From Norana najaformis (taxonomy: Eukaryota; Annelida; Clitellata; Crassiclitellata; Hormogastridae), in assembly GCA_964023275.1 (NCBI GenBank), contig OZ029916.1, positions 27,999,587-28,063,586 on the forward strand: DNA of 64,000 nt, written 5' to 3'. A program made the position numbers and the translations under genes. The notes below the pieces were generated by a model. That model had not been told where the DNA came from. It saw only the letters and a list, made by a program, of their open reading frames with translations, and did not search any database. Shown here piece by piece: positions 30,201 through 45,200 of the stretch (positions within the stretch are counted from its first letter, which is position 1; each line of letters starts with the position of its first letter).

Positions 30201-33200
30201 TCGTTGCTTGGAGGGCAGCAACTGCTGGTCAGAATATACTATTCACTTCCCCGGCAGAAGGACAGGTAAACAAAGATCTTGTCACAAATGCTAAGCCGCT
30301 AATGTGGATCTTTCTATCTAGCTACTTGTTTAGTGCCTTTTAGATACCTCGAAAAAACTGCCTATGCTTCCCTAAGTGGTGGTGAAGTTCACTAGGAACA
30401 AGAAATCCATCTGTAAGGAAATAATGCTCAGATAACTTGAAAACTCACCACTAGCAAGCTCTTGAATGCATGTATGCCTTCCATCTACCTGCTTTATGTG
30501 GTTGGCTGGCTGTCCCTCAGTCATCTTTCTTGACAGCACATGGTCCTGGCACAATTCCAAAGTTGTCTTTGCAGCCAGTTTACAGTCTGTACATGGTAGT
30601 GCGGCTTTTTCGGTGCTTAAAACTTGAAACATCTTTCTCTGGAACTAGACTATTTGATGGACAGATGGAATACTTTTATGATTGCAGGTTGTGTTTCCAG
30701 ATGAAATGGCGACTGCTTTCATAAACGTTACAGTCCGTGTTGATGGACCTCTTAGCTCAGATCTGACCAATGTTGTGAGGCTTGTGGAGGTCATACAGAG
30801 CACTGGTTCTGACAGAGGCCTTGGAGCTGTAATTGGTACAAGTATATCTTCTATTATAATTTGACAGTCTAGTCTAGTTTTAGTCTTAGAACTTGTAGTC
30901 TAATCTTGTGTAATCTTGTCTAGTTGTTATTGTTCTTCTCCTTCCCTCTAAAAGTTTTAATTCATTTCATTAAAGTCCAGCCAAATCTGGCCTAGCCTTG
31001 CCTAGTTCACTCCAGTAGAACAAATATGATTCCGTACAGAGGAGTAGTATAGTGCAATAAAATAATTTTAATAATTTTTGTTATCTTCAGAAGTAAAGGC
31101 AACATACTTGTTTATGTGCCTTTCGTAGGAACTTCTTAAAACTGTGGTCATGATGTTGAAGGATTATTCAATTTGACTGAGGTGCAAACACACCAGGACC
31201 CTTTCTTAACCTCTCATCTTGTGTTGGTACTCATTTATTGACATTAGGATGAAGAGTTGTGTGGGCACCAGATAGCCTGGGGCACATACTACTTAAATTT
31301 TTTATTTTTACTAGCACTGTCTACACCTTGTGAAGGATTTTGTCTAAACTGATTAGTTGTTTTCCATATGTTTAGAATAGTAATCTCAGGCATTTTCCAA
31401 AGATGATGGATTTGATTGTGATCACGTGGTTTGTCTAAGTATACAGCTAAAATTATTGCAAAGAAGGCAAAATTTCACAACAGAAGAGGAACATTTGGAT
31501 TTGTTATGTCTATATCTGAAAACTTTCTGATGTAGATGTCATCATCATCATCATGAACCGTGGGCTCAGTGCCCGTAGGTGTCCGATGCCATTTTCACCA
31601 TCTTCTTCCACTGTTGTCTGTTCAGTGCGGCATGGCTCAGCTCTTCAAGCGTTGTTCCACACCATTCAGTTATGTCGTCCGCCCATTCCCTGTGCGGTCG
31701 TCCTCTTCTGTTACTCCCATCCATCATTCCAAACAATAGTGTTTTGATTTTCCTATCATTGTTCATTCTGCATATATGGCCAAATAGTCCTAATTTCCTT
31801 CGAATTAGTTTTTGCATTAAGTTTTCTTTATGATGTATCCATCTGTACAGTTCTTCGTTGCTTACTTTTTGTATCCATGATATTTTCAGAATCTAGATGT
31901 ATAAAAAGTTTTTGTCACAGTCGCAGTTTGTCATGTTTCAGGTGCACAGTCGACTGCGACCTTGATGGTGTATGCAAGTGATCCTACCTTTGGAAGCGTC
32001 TCTTGGGAGTCAAGAGTTTACATGATTTCTGCACCAAATAAGACTGCTTCTGTCTTTACTGCCTATATCCTGCGTGGACCAGGCTCAGCTGGACGTATTT
32101 CTGTGTCCTATCGGTAAAGGAAACCAAAACGGCTTTTCATTTGTCAATTATCAACAGTTTTTAGTTGGTTTGCAAGCAGCTGTTTTAAAAGACTATTTTG
32201 AGCCTCTGAATAAGTCTGTTTGTGCAGTTAGGTTGAAATTTGATCTGAGGAAATGTTGTGCTCAGTAAATGTAATAAATAAATAATTAAATGAATAAATG
32301 CTGAGTTTTTGATTAATGACTAATGCATAACTAACTGAAGTTCTAGACAGATTAAGATTAATCAGAATACTGAAAATAGTTATAGAAAAATTCTGATAAC
32401 TTCATTCATCAGAGTTCTTTCATGTTTGCTTTATGTCTTTGTTTTCAAAACAACAATCCAACAACCAGACAACCTCCCTTGTTGCTTGTTTTGTTAATAA
32501 TTTAAAAATTTCTCGAGGATCCAAACCTCCGATATAGCAGGGAAGGCTACATTGTTATAACCGATACTATAATTATCTTCCCAATGAAGTTACGAAATGA
32601 AATGAGTATTTTGTGCGCTGTTAGGACTGTACAGGATGCTTCACTGCCCTCCGACCAGCAGGCTCAACCGTGGAAGGACTTTGTTCCAGTAGATGCAACT
32701 GTTGACATGGTTGAAGCAGCGACTCGAATTCCGATTCAGATCACAATATTACCAGTGGGTTTGGGTTTAAAGTTGTTTGTGGTTTATTTTATGGTTTAGA
32801 CTTGTAGTTTTTGTATATTTATGGTTATCGTTAGAAAAAACTGCTGACTACTCAGTATCACTGGTCAACAGACCGCCAAAGTCATCTGTGCATGAATTAA
32901 GTTGTAAGCAGCTTTTCTAACAACAACAAAATGTACACACTTTCATGTAGATGAATTTGATCTTGGTATTTTCAAGTTTGCATGAGAAATAAATAACATC
33001 AACATAAAGTCGCTTAAAAATTTCTCAGTTTGTTGTTTGTTTGGACCACCAGCTGACTGAGACATTGCTAAAGATCTCTTAAGTTTTGAACTGAAATTGA
33101 ATTTTAATTTCTATATTTCTGGTGGAATATAAGAAATTTGACTCTTCATTAGCAAATTTTGAAAATACTTTTTGTCTCTGAAGGTTATGTTATTATCTGC

Positions 33201-36200
33201 TTTTTGTGATTGGTCTATGTAGATCATTCTTGGACTCAGATTTGGAAGTGAGTATTAAGCTAGGGATTACTTTTTTGCAAGTCCTCAGCATTTTCCCTGG
33301 TCCTGAATTTCCAGGATGAAGCAAAGAAGCTTGACCATGGTCAGTCAATCATTCTTGAACAGTGCCTTGCAAACTGCATGTATGAAAACTTCTTGGAATT
33401 CCAGTTCCCTTTATTCTGTTGGCGGTTGAAGGCCACCTTGTTCAATTGTGGTTTTGTGTTGTCAGGTTGGGGCACCTCTTCCGAGTTTCTCTTTAAGAGA
33501 TTCTATGTAGGTGGGCAGGCAGGATTATGATTTTGGTGTTTTCTTTATGTTGGCGATTTGTTTTCTGCAGAATGAGGATCCAGAACTGGCTGAATCATTT
33601 TTCCTCAACATCACTGGAGTTCAGCTTATTGGTCAGGTTGTGGGATCAGGGGTTGGACCTCGAGTTCGACGGCCAGGCAATCAAGCTGCAGTGACTATTT
33701 CTGAGCATGGAAATGCCCGTGGAGTCATTCAGTTCAGTGTGACAAGGGTTAGCAATGCACTGTTTGGGTAAATTATATACTGAGAAATAAATTAGACAGG
33801 CTGTTACTAGATAAGTTAATTATTACTAGCATTAGTCTTTAACACTCTGAAGTGATGCCGAACTTGAACGGAAATGGCATAAGTTAGGCAGCAATATAAT
33901 TTTCACAGAAAATTTACTGCAGATTATCCTTTACCATACCTTTTTAATTCTGGGTACATTGCTTTTGTTTCTGACAGAATATTGAGAATCGAGTTGATGT
34001 AAATTGCGGTGAAGAGATACGCCTGCCCTTATCTCGTACTGTCAAGATATTTGGTGAAGTTGGTATTAGCTGGTTCACAGAACAACGTACTGCGGATTCA
34101 AGTCAATTTACACCATCTAGTGGCATTGTAACATTTGCTGATGGACAAAATTCATCATCCATCAACATTACCATCAATAACTTCTTATCTGAAACATTGC
34201 TGGTAATTACTTTGGCATTTATTTTTACTAATGAACTCTCAAGGCCAGCCATGGGCATAAAGTGCAAGTGACGCAATTTTCATTGCCTCGGCATTTAGGG
34301 GCTGTGGGCTTGTCTTTTCTCTTGACACGTGATCTTTCCATTGCAATGAATGGTCAGGGCACTCACGCTTTTTATAGCTGAGTCTGCTAGAAAGTGCACT
34401 TGGAACAGATATCTTGAAATATCTTATGCCTACCGGATATTTGAACCTTTTGGATTGGTGGTCCAGCATGGTAACCACTAGACTATTTCACACCCTTGCA
34501 TTGATAACCATGAAAGCTTAAAAATATTCTGGTTATTTTTGTAAATTACCATTATCAGTTATTACAGTTCTTCTGCTGAATCCTGTTTTCATTGCAGTTG
34601 CTGTGAGATATTGTTATGTTACGTCATGTTGCTGTCTCAAACTGTTGCAGACATTCAGTGTAAAGCTGTTAGCAGTGACAACAGTTGGAGCTTCTTTAGG
34701 CACTGATGTGTCTGTCTTAGTTGGCATACTGCCAAGTGACTCAGCAGCTGGAATCTTTTCGATATCACCTTCTCAGGTTAGCCAAACTTTTTACTTAAGC
34801 ATGCTATTTTCACTTATCATTAATTTGCAAAACTTAGGCTATGCATCTGTCCTTTAATTCATGATCAGGATTTAAGTACTGTTAAGCACTTAAAGTTCCT
34901 TATTACTGGACTCACATCAATTACATCAAAATTGGTCATTTTAGGTCACTATAAAAGAGTCACAGTCGGCCAGCGATCCTGCTGGTTTTGCCACATTTAC
35001 CATTGTCCGAGCTGGAACACTTGGAACGGTGTCTGTTCAGTGGCGACTTGATCCAGAAGCTCAGGATGACTTTGTGCCTCCAATCACTGGTCTCATCCAG
35101 TTTAATCCGGTAATCATTTTTCCTCTTGATGTTGTAAATTTCCATTAACACTGCTTAGCATTTACCAAAGCGTTCTATTCTTTTTACTTCTTATATTTAT
35201 CACCAGTATCTGATGATTAAGCATCAACTGATGGCCCAAAACAATGTACCCGGTATATGAAAGACTTGTGTAAGGAAAGTAAATTTAATTAAAGTGAGTG
35301 TTTACCTATATTGTTCATGATCAGGTGGTAACTGTTTCTTGCTACCTATACGATGTTTCGATTAGCAATTCAATTCTTGCAAAGCCTTTTAGTGGGTAAA
35401 ACTGATTATAACACTTGGCCTTTCATTCTAATGGTCCCAATTCAGTGTATTGTGCAAGCTGTAAGGTAAAATCTGTTAAAACTGCGTTGTTTACCACATG
35501 CTTGTATGCAGATACTCCTTAAATGTACATTTGACCTGGGAGGTGAAAGATCTTAATTTCAATTTGGCCCCTTTCCTTAACAACAAATTAACCATTTAGA
35601 TTTTGCATGCAGGTTCAAACCCTGGGCACAGTCAAAAACAATCAGCCAGTGCATCAATTGCATGACTGAGGTTCTCCAATAGAGTATGAGTCTTACCACA
35701 TGGTATCATTTGAAGCAGCCACAGATTGATGTCTTGTGCATTCTGATAATGGTGCTAAAGAAGTCATTAGACTAGAATAGAAATGTGATGAGTTATTGCC
35801 TTGTGTTACCTATGTTCAGCATTTAGTCTGATGTTTTGTGACTGGAATTGGGAAGCCTGTGAATATATGTGTGATGAGTTATTGCCTCATGGTGGGCTTT
35901 AGAGTGAAAAAGAATAGGCCTATGGTATGGCAACTTTTAAATTAGTGGGTACTACTGAATGCTTATATAAAAATAATATTAGTGTATATTGCGACAAGAT
36001 CCACTGAATAGCTGATGATGGTGTGAGTAAGAAGCAAACAGAAACGTCTAGGCTTGTATATTAGTACTGTGTAATATAGATTACATTAAAATTGCAATGT
36101 ATATTACATTGCATTGTGTTAATATTTTCTTTCTAGGGTGAGACAGCAAAGTCACTTGGTGTTCAGTCCAGACCAGATTCAGTTCTTGAAGGAGAAGAGC

Positions 36201-39200
36201 ACTTTCAAATATCATTGGTCTATGCTGACAATGGAGCTTTGATTTCAAGAGGACAGTCTTCTGCCCTCATAGTTATTCTTGCTGATCCAAGGGCCATTGG
36301 AACAATTGGTATTTCACCCAACTCATCCACAATAGCTATTGGGAAACCATTTCCAGGATATGATGGAAGTGGAGTAATTCAACTCATCCGGAGTCAGGGT
36401 TTCTTTGGGATGGTGCAAGTTACATGGCAGGTTGAAAGACGTGACTCCAATCTGTTTACGCAGTCTCAAGGCAATGTCACATTCAGTGACCTCCAAACTT
36501 CAGTTTCCATTAACCTTCAGGTGCAGCCTTTTCTTCTGCATATCTTCTGTATTTTTCTTGTGTTATTAGTGCACATTTACATGGCACCTGTTCAAGAAAA
36601 CTCCTCAGAGTTGCTCCAGGTCTTTCAGCATAAGACCATGATAAAAAATAATGGTGAAATAGAGGCAGAGATGACAAGAAGCTCCTATTGCAGGTTGTAT
36701 TATCTGTTGTATTAATATTATCAGTATAGCACCAGGTGAGTCATTTCTCTTGTTTTGAAGGTGCCATTTACACATGTGATGATTTATTTAGATGTGTTAA
36801 GGGTAAATAGTATCATTACCTGATAACTAAAATTTAATGCTAGTCAAAAGTGTTAAGCAAATTCTTAGCAATCATCTCAAGGTAAGCTTGACCCTTTATA
36901 CTATACATTAGCAGATTAGCATTTGGTCGATGAACCACAGCATCCCATATTATGACTTACTGTTTAACTTGTATTAAATCAACAGTACTACTCACAGACA
37001 GATCAGATGGCAATTAATACTGGTGCTACATAAAGGAATTGAAATGATTAGAATGGTGTTGATGTAGCTTTGTTGTTGCTTGTAATAGACTGTGGATAAT
37101 CTGACTCCTGTCCTGCGACAGAATTTCGTGCTGCAGCTGATGTCAGCCACAGGTGGCGCTCTATTACAGACAAATGCTAGCCGAGCGCAGGTCATCTTTG
37201 TTGCTAGCAACCACCCGCGGGGACTGCTCGAATTTGACTTGCCTCTGGTTGCCATTGCCAGTCGATATCAGTCCCAGGTATAATGTGGCAAGGAAATACA
37301 ATGAGTGCATGCCAGCTATTCTGACAGGCTCACCAATTGTGAGGATTGCCTATTTAGTACTGATGAAGAAACTACTTTTAGCACTGCATTTGTGTGATAT
37401 ATAAGTTTTCTTAATCATTATATGGAGTATGTTAACATTTATTATCATCTTCTTTGACATAATCACTGTGGTCATAATCATCATCATTTTGCTGTTCTTA
37501 TCATCACTGTCATCATTGTCATTATCTTTGGCGTATGATTGTACCTATACAACATTCGCTTGGCTATGCTCAATGCATTTAGCTTTTTGTTTTAAAAAGC
37601 TGTGTCTTTCCATCTTACAGTTAGCTGTGAGTAGAGTGCTTCTGAAGTTCCTAAGAGAAGCTATGCATTATGCTTTGTTACAGGTTCAGTTGCAATCATA
37701 GTCATCATACCAGTGATCCAGTGTTAGCTTGTCCTTGGGCTCTGTGGGAGTTTTCTGAATGTACTCTGTTGATTGAAGTAGCAACATTTTTAGCCAGAAT
37801 TTATTAGCCAAACAGGATAGAGTACATATATTCTGTGTTTCTTCTTTTACAGTCTTCACTAATGGTGGTTAAAAACAAAATTAGCTACTGACCATTTCAT
37901 TTCATAAAAGAACTTATGCATTTTTTGGTTGTGATATTATTTTCCATTATTATGTGACAGATCAGTGTGGATGTCATTCGTAATTTCGGTTCATCGGGTC
38001 AGGTTCAAGCTTTTTACATAACTAGTCCTGGAAATGCAACATCGACCCCTCAGCTAAATGCTGACTATTTGTCTTCATCTGGTTGGCTTACCTACAAAGA
38101 AGGAGAGGTACGACAGACAGTTACTATACAGCTCTACAACCACAACATCCCACAAGGTCCTGTCGAGTTCTACCTCAATCTCACGAAGCTGGAATTAATC
38201 AACCCAATGTAAGCTTCTTTAAGGTGTCTTGCCACTGTAATAAACTTTGCAATAGTGCAATAAACATACCTCGTCTTTTAATGGAAAGGATTTGCTAATG
38301 GTGTCTGCTAATGCTGTCATCTGGCATATTTTAATGCTTTTTTATTGACTGTTATGGCTGATTAATTTTTTTTGGAATGTCATTAATGAATTCTGGGTTA
38401 CAATCTCAATTTTTCATATGAAAATAATGATGCTTTGTTGAGCCATGCAACCCATAAAGCCTGTTGCTGAAAGGATTGATATTGCAGAGAGATTATCGTC
38501 AAACTCAGCAGCAGCATCCTACATACATTCTCTGTGTACTTTAAATTGCACCTGTTTAAGTCAGTTAGATTGTAGCCATGTAGGAAGTGGTTTTGAGTGG
38601 TTTCTTGAAAGGTGCTATGTAGAAATGTATTGATACATACTGTCGCAAAAGCCCATAGTTGCACCTGAGCAGAGGCACTAGCTGAGTAACATAGTTTAAG
38701 GTGAGGGAAGGTGACTGATCATTATGTATTGGTGCAAGATAGGGAGGAACCTACATATGGGTAGAATAAGAATACTCTTGAAAGTGCACAGAAGCTGGAA
38801 AATCTAAATCGGACGCGCACTTTTGTTCTTGTGAGCTGGGAGTGAATCTGCCTTAGACTTTCATTTTCAGTTCGTGGGATGTGATTTCAGTTTGATTGGT
38901 CCAAGGATGCTGGGTCCGTGTTTTCCACTGTAACGACTAGCTCAGTCCTGGAACTTTGTTTGGAATTCCGGTACAGACAAAAATTCTGATGTATTTTCTA
39001 GAAGAATGCACACCACGGTGTATGCGAGTTTAATGTGGTGCGTAACAGTGATAAGCTGCCCGCACATTTTGCATTAAATTACGTTGGATAGGCTGTAGTA
39101 ATAAAATGTTGTAATCTGTCCTGCAAGGAATTTAACTCTTTCAGTTATAAATGAAAACATTTAATGTCCACACAGCACCATTGTTCGCATCAGTTCATCT

Positions 39201-42200
39201 AGTAGTCAGTCGTGTTAGGCCTATTCTGTACAAGCCTTACCTAAGCCAGCATCAGATTACTGACTTAATTTTATGTCTATACTAAAATACCTCTGCACTA
39301 ATCACTTGAGCCACAGGCCCTAGTAAGAAAAGTTTGATGTCATAGATAACGGGAATATAAGGAGAATCACTACAACTACTGATGGCGGTTTTTTCTTGGT
39401 ATCATATGACGGTTGAAGTAATGCACATATGTGTATGCAACATATTTTGAAGCATGTAAATGTTCAGCTCAGTGAGGAGAGGAACTTTGTTAATGGACAA
39501 ACTGCATGTAAATATAGCACCAACTGAAATGTACATAATCATTTACATTTGTTGTAAAAATATTTTAAAAATCAGCCAGTGTTGTAATATCTCAGGAATG
39601 AACTCAAGTAAGCCTAATAATAGTATTCAAACTTAGTCTTGGTGATCAACCTACAGCTAGGGCAATCATTATCTAAGGTGGGTTGGATTCGAACCCAGCC
39701 ACTACCATGGAGTTGTGACACATACATAAATACATACATATGCATACATATATAGAGACATAAATACATACATCCTTACTGTTGTATTTTACATCTGAGA
39801 GCTGTCTGTTAATGAACATTATTAAATTTCTGTCATTTTTCTTTTCTTGTTATGTATCTATATTTCATAATTTATTGTACAGCACTTGATTTGTTTATAG
39901 TTCAGATAACTATACCTTTGTGAATGGTCTCCAACTGGACCAGCCACCACAGTTAGGATTGAAGACTGTGAAGAAAATTATCATTGACAAGAGTACAGAT
40001 GCTGGAGGTTATGTTCAGTTCGGCGATGTCAACTTAAACGTAACTGGTGTGTCAAATATTACCACTCTGTACATAACTAGTAGTTATGATGACATGGTGA
40101 ATGAAGCATGTACTAGGATTTGGGATTGTGAGCAGTGATAATGTAACAATAGAAGTACCTGCTTGTGTTTTTGTCGACTGCAATAGATATTGTTAAGAAC
40201 CATCTTAGTTGGAAAAGAACTCCGTTTATTATTATTTATTTATTCATTACTTTTGATGTCATTTTAGCATACCGAGACATCGGATTCGTTTCTCTGCCTG
40301 TCACTAGAGGGCCAGGTACTTATGGCAGTGTTTCAGTCAAATATGTGACCACAGATCTGACAGCCAAGCTTGGAATCGACTATACTAGCCCTGACGGTCT
40401 TCTTAGTTTTCTGAATGGTCAGAGAAAGACCTTGCTGAACATCAGTCTCATAGTTGATGGCTTAACAAAGCCCGCTCGTTCATTTCTAGTGAACCTAACC
40501 AATACGACAGGTGAACTTTGAATCTAGTACAACCTCGAGGGTATCTGGTATTTTAGTCTTAATAGATTTTTGATTTAGCACTTATTTTTAGTCATTATTG
40601 TTTTATACTTTAATAACACCTCTGTTGAATTTCAAGACATTGGTTGATGACACTTAGTAATTATGCAGCAAGTATATTTTCAGTAGAGGCCTGAATCTGT
40701 CTATTTTTCAGCTAATCTAATGACTTTTGCAGCACAATTATCATATTGCAGAGGACTTCATTTGCTAGTCGTATCAAGTGAAAACATAGTCAAAAAAACA
40801 ATAATTATGTGTAACTGGATATTTATGTGGCTCCTTTTAAGATACTGTCTTGGGCATTAATGAATGACTGAATTGTGAATTCCATAATGCTGCTGAATTT
40901 AAACCCTAGAAACATTGGTGCCCAGGCATTACCACTTACACAACTATGTCACCATGTTAGAATCTTTCACCGGCCTTAATTATAGTCCATTATGTTCATT
41001 AATATGGCACATGCTTTTGCTTGGATTTGACTGCAGGTGGTGCAGTACTTGGACAAAGCACTGGCTCTTTGGTAACAATTGCCAGATCAGGATATCCCAA
41101 TGGAAGATTTGGCTTTAAAGGACAGTCACCAGTTGTCCTACAAAATCCAGACTCTTTGATGACTTTCACTCTAGCACTGGAAAGAACAGGTGGATTGCTT
41201 GGGCTTCAAAACGTAGGTTTACTAAGATGCTCTTCTCTGTGTCTCCTCTGAAAAATTGTTCTTTTTAGTCTTTCGTGCAGGTATATAAACTGATACTCAT
41301 GCAGTATTGCCTCTTACCCTTATAGGGACCAGCCCTGCATTATATAAGGCAGCTTTGTTTGCACGTCGCACTGTGGTTCCTTTGAGTTTTCCATCGTACT
41401 TGGTTAATGTTATCTCTGCATTTAAATTATATGGACAAAATTGTTTAGCAAATCTGAGTGCAGATCATGTTGCCTGAAGTTATAATTTCTGAATACGTCC
41501 TTTTTGAATTACCTCTTAATATCACAACTGAACTGGACTCTGAGATCATGCAATACACTGTTTGTGACTACTGGTACTCAATTGAAAGCTTTATATAAAC
41601 GTTTTGTTAGGACTTCAAGCATGTATGAGAAAAGCTACTCTAGCAGTTGAACCTTTATGTAATGCCACTTATTCGTCTAAACAATCCATTGCACTTGATG
41701 TGATGTTATTCATAAGCGTCTTATGCTTTGCTTCAGAAATTTGGAATTATGATTATGATGTTTCTTATTTTGGTCATTGTTCCTCTTTTATTAGGTTTAC
41801 TGGCGCATCATGGGTCCAAATAATCAATCAAGGATTCTCAGTGAAGTCACGGACATAAGCATCACGGCTGCAGATGGACTGGAGGCAACATCTGGCATCC
41901 TTACATGGAAAGACAACGAAGGAGGAACAAAGACGATCAGCCTCAACATCAAACCACACCTGGGGTGGGAAGTCCAGGAGGAGTTTCGCCTCATCATCTA
42001 TGAAATCAGAAGCAATTCCGCATCTGCTGCTAGTGGTGACATCTCTCCTGTGGCAGGCAGCCTCTTGCTGGTTGTGAGTTATTAGACAGTTTTACTGTTG
42101 GTCAGATGTGGTTTGAGTGGTGCAGGAGATGATTTTGTGTTGATGTTTGAAGTATTTTTGGAATTGAAAATTCCGTATGTGTGATATTCTAGTAGGCCTA

Positions 42201-45200
42201 TGATATTGCACAGCGCACCTTTGGGTATTTCTGCATTATAATACAATGCTTCATTTAAGTCATCAGGTGGTTGCCATTTTTACCACAAGTAAGTGAATGT
42301 AGAAACTGGCCAATCCTTCCAACAGAACACTTTTGCTGCATTCATTCATTGACCCCCATGTGTTGATTTGATGGACTGTAATGTATATTCGGGACTTATG
42401 TGATCAGCAAAGTGTCTGAATGTGAATATAAAATTAATTTGCAATACATTACATTATTTTTTAAATGGTTTTGTGTTTGGGAATCTTCAGGTAATGTTAA
42501 ATCTGTATGTGTTGATTGAATTGTGTGGTCAGATCGAAAAGTTTGGATATCCAAATGGAGTGATTCGTTTTGACAGTGTTGCACTCTCTCAAAGAACATT
42601 TGACAAACCTGTTTTGGGAGAAGTTTCCATTATTTTTCCACTCATCAGAAGTCAAGGAACGCTTGGAAACATTTCTGTTAGTGTAATGCATATTTCTTAT
42701 TAAAAACAATGGCATTCATTTAGCTAAAAAAATTTGTATTGTTTTATGACATTTTGCTGATATTTAGGTGGGATGTCAGTTGTATATTTAGTTTAATCAA
42801 ATCTAGTGCGATGAATTCTATGCTGCTTTTTCCCATGGACAATGCATATACTATGGCGGCTCACTTGCAGACTGTGAGGAAGTATTCTTGTAGCTCGTTA
42901 GATTAAGGCTTTTGATTGATAGGGGGTTCTTGTACATTAGATTTCTACCTTTGATATGTCTTGTCTGAAGTCCAGCAGCATTTCAACTGGACAAACTTTC
43001 CGTTTGGGCTGAGTGACTGGGAGATTATGTACCCAGATGTGGATTTTAAGACAGCTCTTCAAGGCATAACATCACTTGACACCAGCTGTGTACTATGCCA
43101 TTTGTACATGAGTGAAAATGTTATGGTATTGAATTTTATTGTTGTATAGTTTATTGTAATTTGATTTTTTCAATATAATTCAGCTTCATCATTGAATAAA
43201 GATACACTTTTCTCAATATTGTTCCTTTGACTTAACTCATTTTGTACTGGTAAATGTTATGAATATAAATTTATTGATTTGTTTCAGGTTTCTTGGCATA
43301 TTGATGGTCCTGCACTGAATCTACAGAGGGATTTTGCAGAATCTCAGGGTTTGATTTCAATGGGCGACGGAACTCCTGAGGCGCAAATTGTAGTCACCCT
43401 TATACCAGACAACATACCCTCACTGAGCAACCAGTACACCCTCATTTTGACCAGTGTTGCTGGTGGTGCTGACATAGATCCAAACTTGCAGTCCTCAACC
43501 TTCACAATAAGGTATGTGAGTGTGTATTACATGGACTCATTTTGAATCTGAAGACCTTCAGGGTTTTGCACTGTTTGACAATACAGTCTGTGTTGTTTCA
43601 CATGATCGGACCAGGATTCAAACACGAATTGCAGAGATGAAAAGCTAACATGATAGTCGTTTGGCCACTGTGCCACTCCAACATGGTAAGATATTACTGG
43701 ATGTATGATACTGGTTAGCTTGCTGGACTGTTAACCCAGAGGTTAGGGTTCAAATTCCCATCAGCACTAAAGATAATTAGATAATTCACGATTTCTGTTC
43801 CACTAACACTCTCTGGCAAACTCTGTTTCTTTTCTTGCTGTTAAATCCTTGGAAATATTTTAGCACTAGTATGTATTAATGTAAGTATGTATGTATCAAA
43901 ACACTTAATATAGCACCTTTTAAGTACCTCACAAGTGCCAGTGATTGGTGCCTTGTTATTAGAAAAAGATTCTGCATATAAATAGGCAGAAGTAAATCAA
44001 TCACTTGCATGAGCACAAAGGCAACCCTTTTAGTCAACTATTAGTGTCTGAGATTTTGACTCCTTTGATTTTGGCCAACTATTTAGTTATAAAACAGTTT
44101 ATTTATTAATCTGTTTTTTGGCATTCTGATTGTAGGTACCATGACTATCCTCATGGTCGATTTCTTATTGTTCCTGCACTTCAGCAGGTTGTTGTTCAAG
44201 CAGTTGCTCTCAAGCGCCAGCTCGTTCTGAACATCACTCGTATCAAAGGTGCTTTTGGATCAGTTCTCATTGGCTTTGAAATGAGCTTCGATCAGGTGAT
44301 ATAAAAATGTCTTAGCTATTTCATTCTTTTGTTAGTCCCACATTAGGCTGTTGTAAAATGTAGTTAATTTGATTGAAACAAAGCAACAGAAGGTTTATGA
44401 TATTCACTCAAAAGTACTCTGAAGAAGAAACTAAGAGTAAAAGTACTTAATGACATGGGGTTTGGTTGTTCAGTTTGTAATCCTGCTTCTATTGTACTTA
44501 ATGAAGAAACTAAGAGTACTAGTACTTAACAACATCTTACGGCTGCTAAGGCCATTGACTTCAACCTTACTTTGTGTTATATACCCCAACAACAACTTCA
44601 TAAGTGGGACACGTGAAGTTGACGAATATACATGACGATATTCCCATATGGGCTTCATATGTTCCACATATGGGCCCGTATGATTCCTTCTCTTTCTCTT
44701 ATATCATTTTGCAAACAACTGAAGACTTATCTTTTTTCCAGCTACCTACGCTTTTGAAGTTAATTCATGAATAAATACAATATAAATATCTGATTAATAA
44801 TAATATTGTGAAGCCTGTAAGGGAGTATTGTCACATGTGCTTTATATGTCCTAAGTATGCTGTTGCTTTTGGGGTATAAATTCACTGGTCAACATAGAAA
44901 TCGTTACTGACTGGAAAAGGCCCTAATGTGTAGCATCTTGGTGTGCTGAACACGAATATAACCATAAAAATTTTTGATTGGCTCTCGTTTTGAAAATATT
45001 TCATATAGTTCATTTTTTATGTTTCACCATGTAAATTTATGCAGTAGGACTGCGACAATATCCTAAATAAGTCTAGAATGATGTAATATTCCACCTCATT
45101 GCATAATCCCATCATGGACACATCATGCACAGTTGATTACGTCATTTTCTGATGCAATGTAAAACTACAGCCAGTCGGCTGCTGACGTAAGATGACGTCA

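Larger units (their letters stand above)
38209..39900. other. Intron 48, partly repeat-derived
   Basis: 1,692 bases. Repeat A antisense at 38520-38645 and the CATA microsatellite at 39719 are the only parts I can name. A tRNA box-B-like word (complement) at 39688 lacks a box A. Confidence 0.6.
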
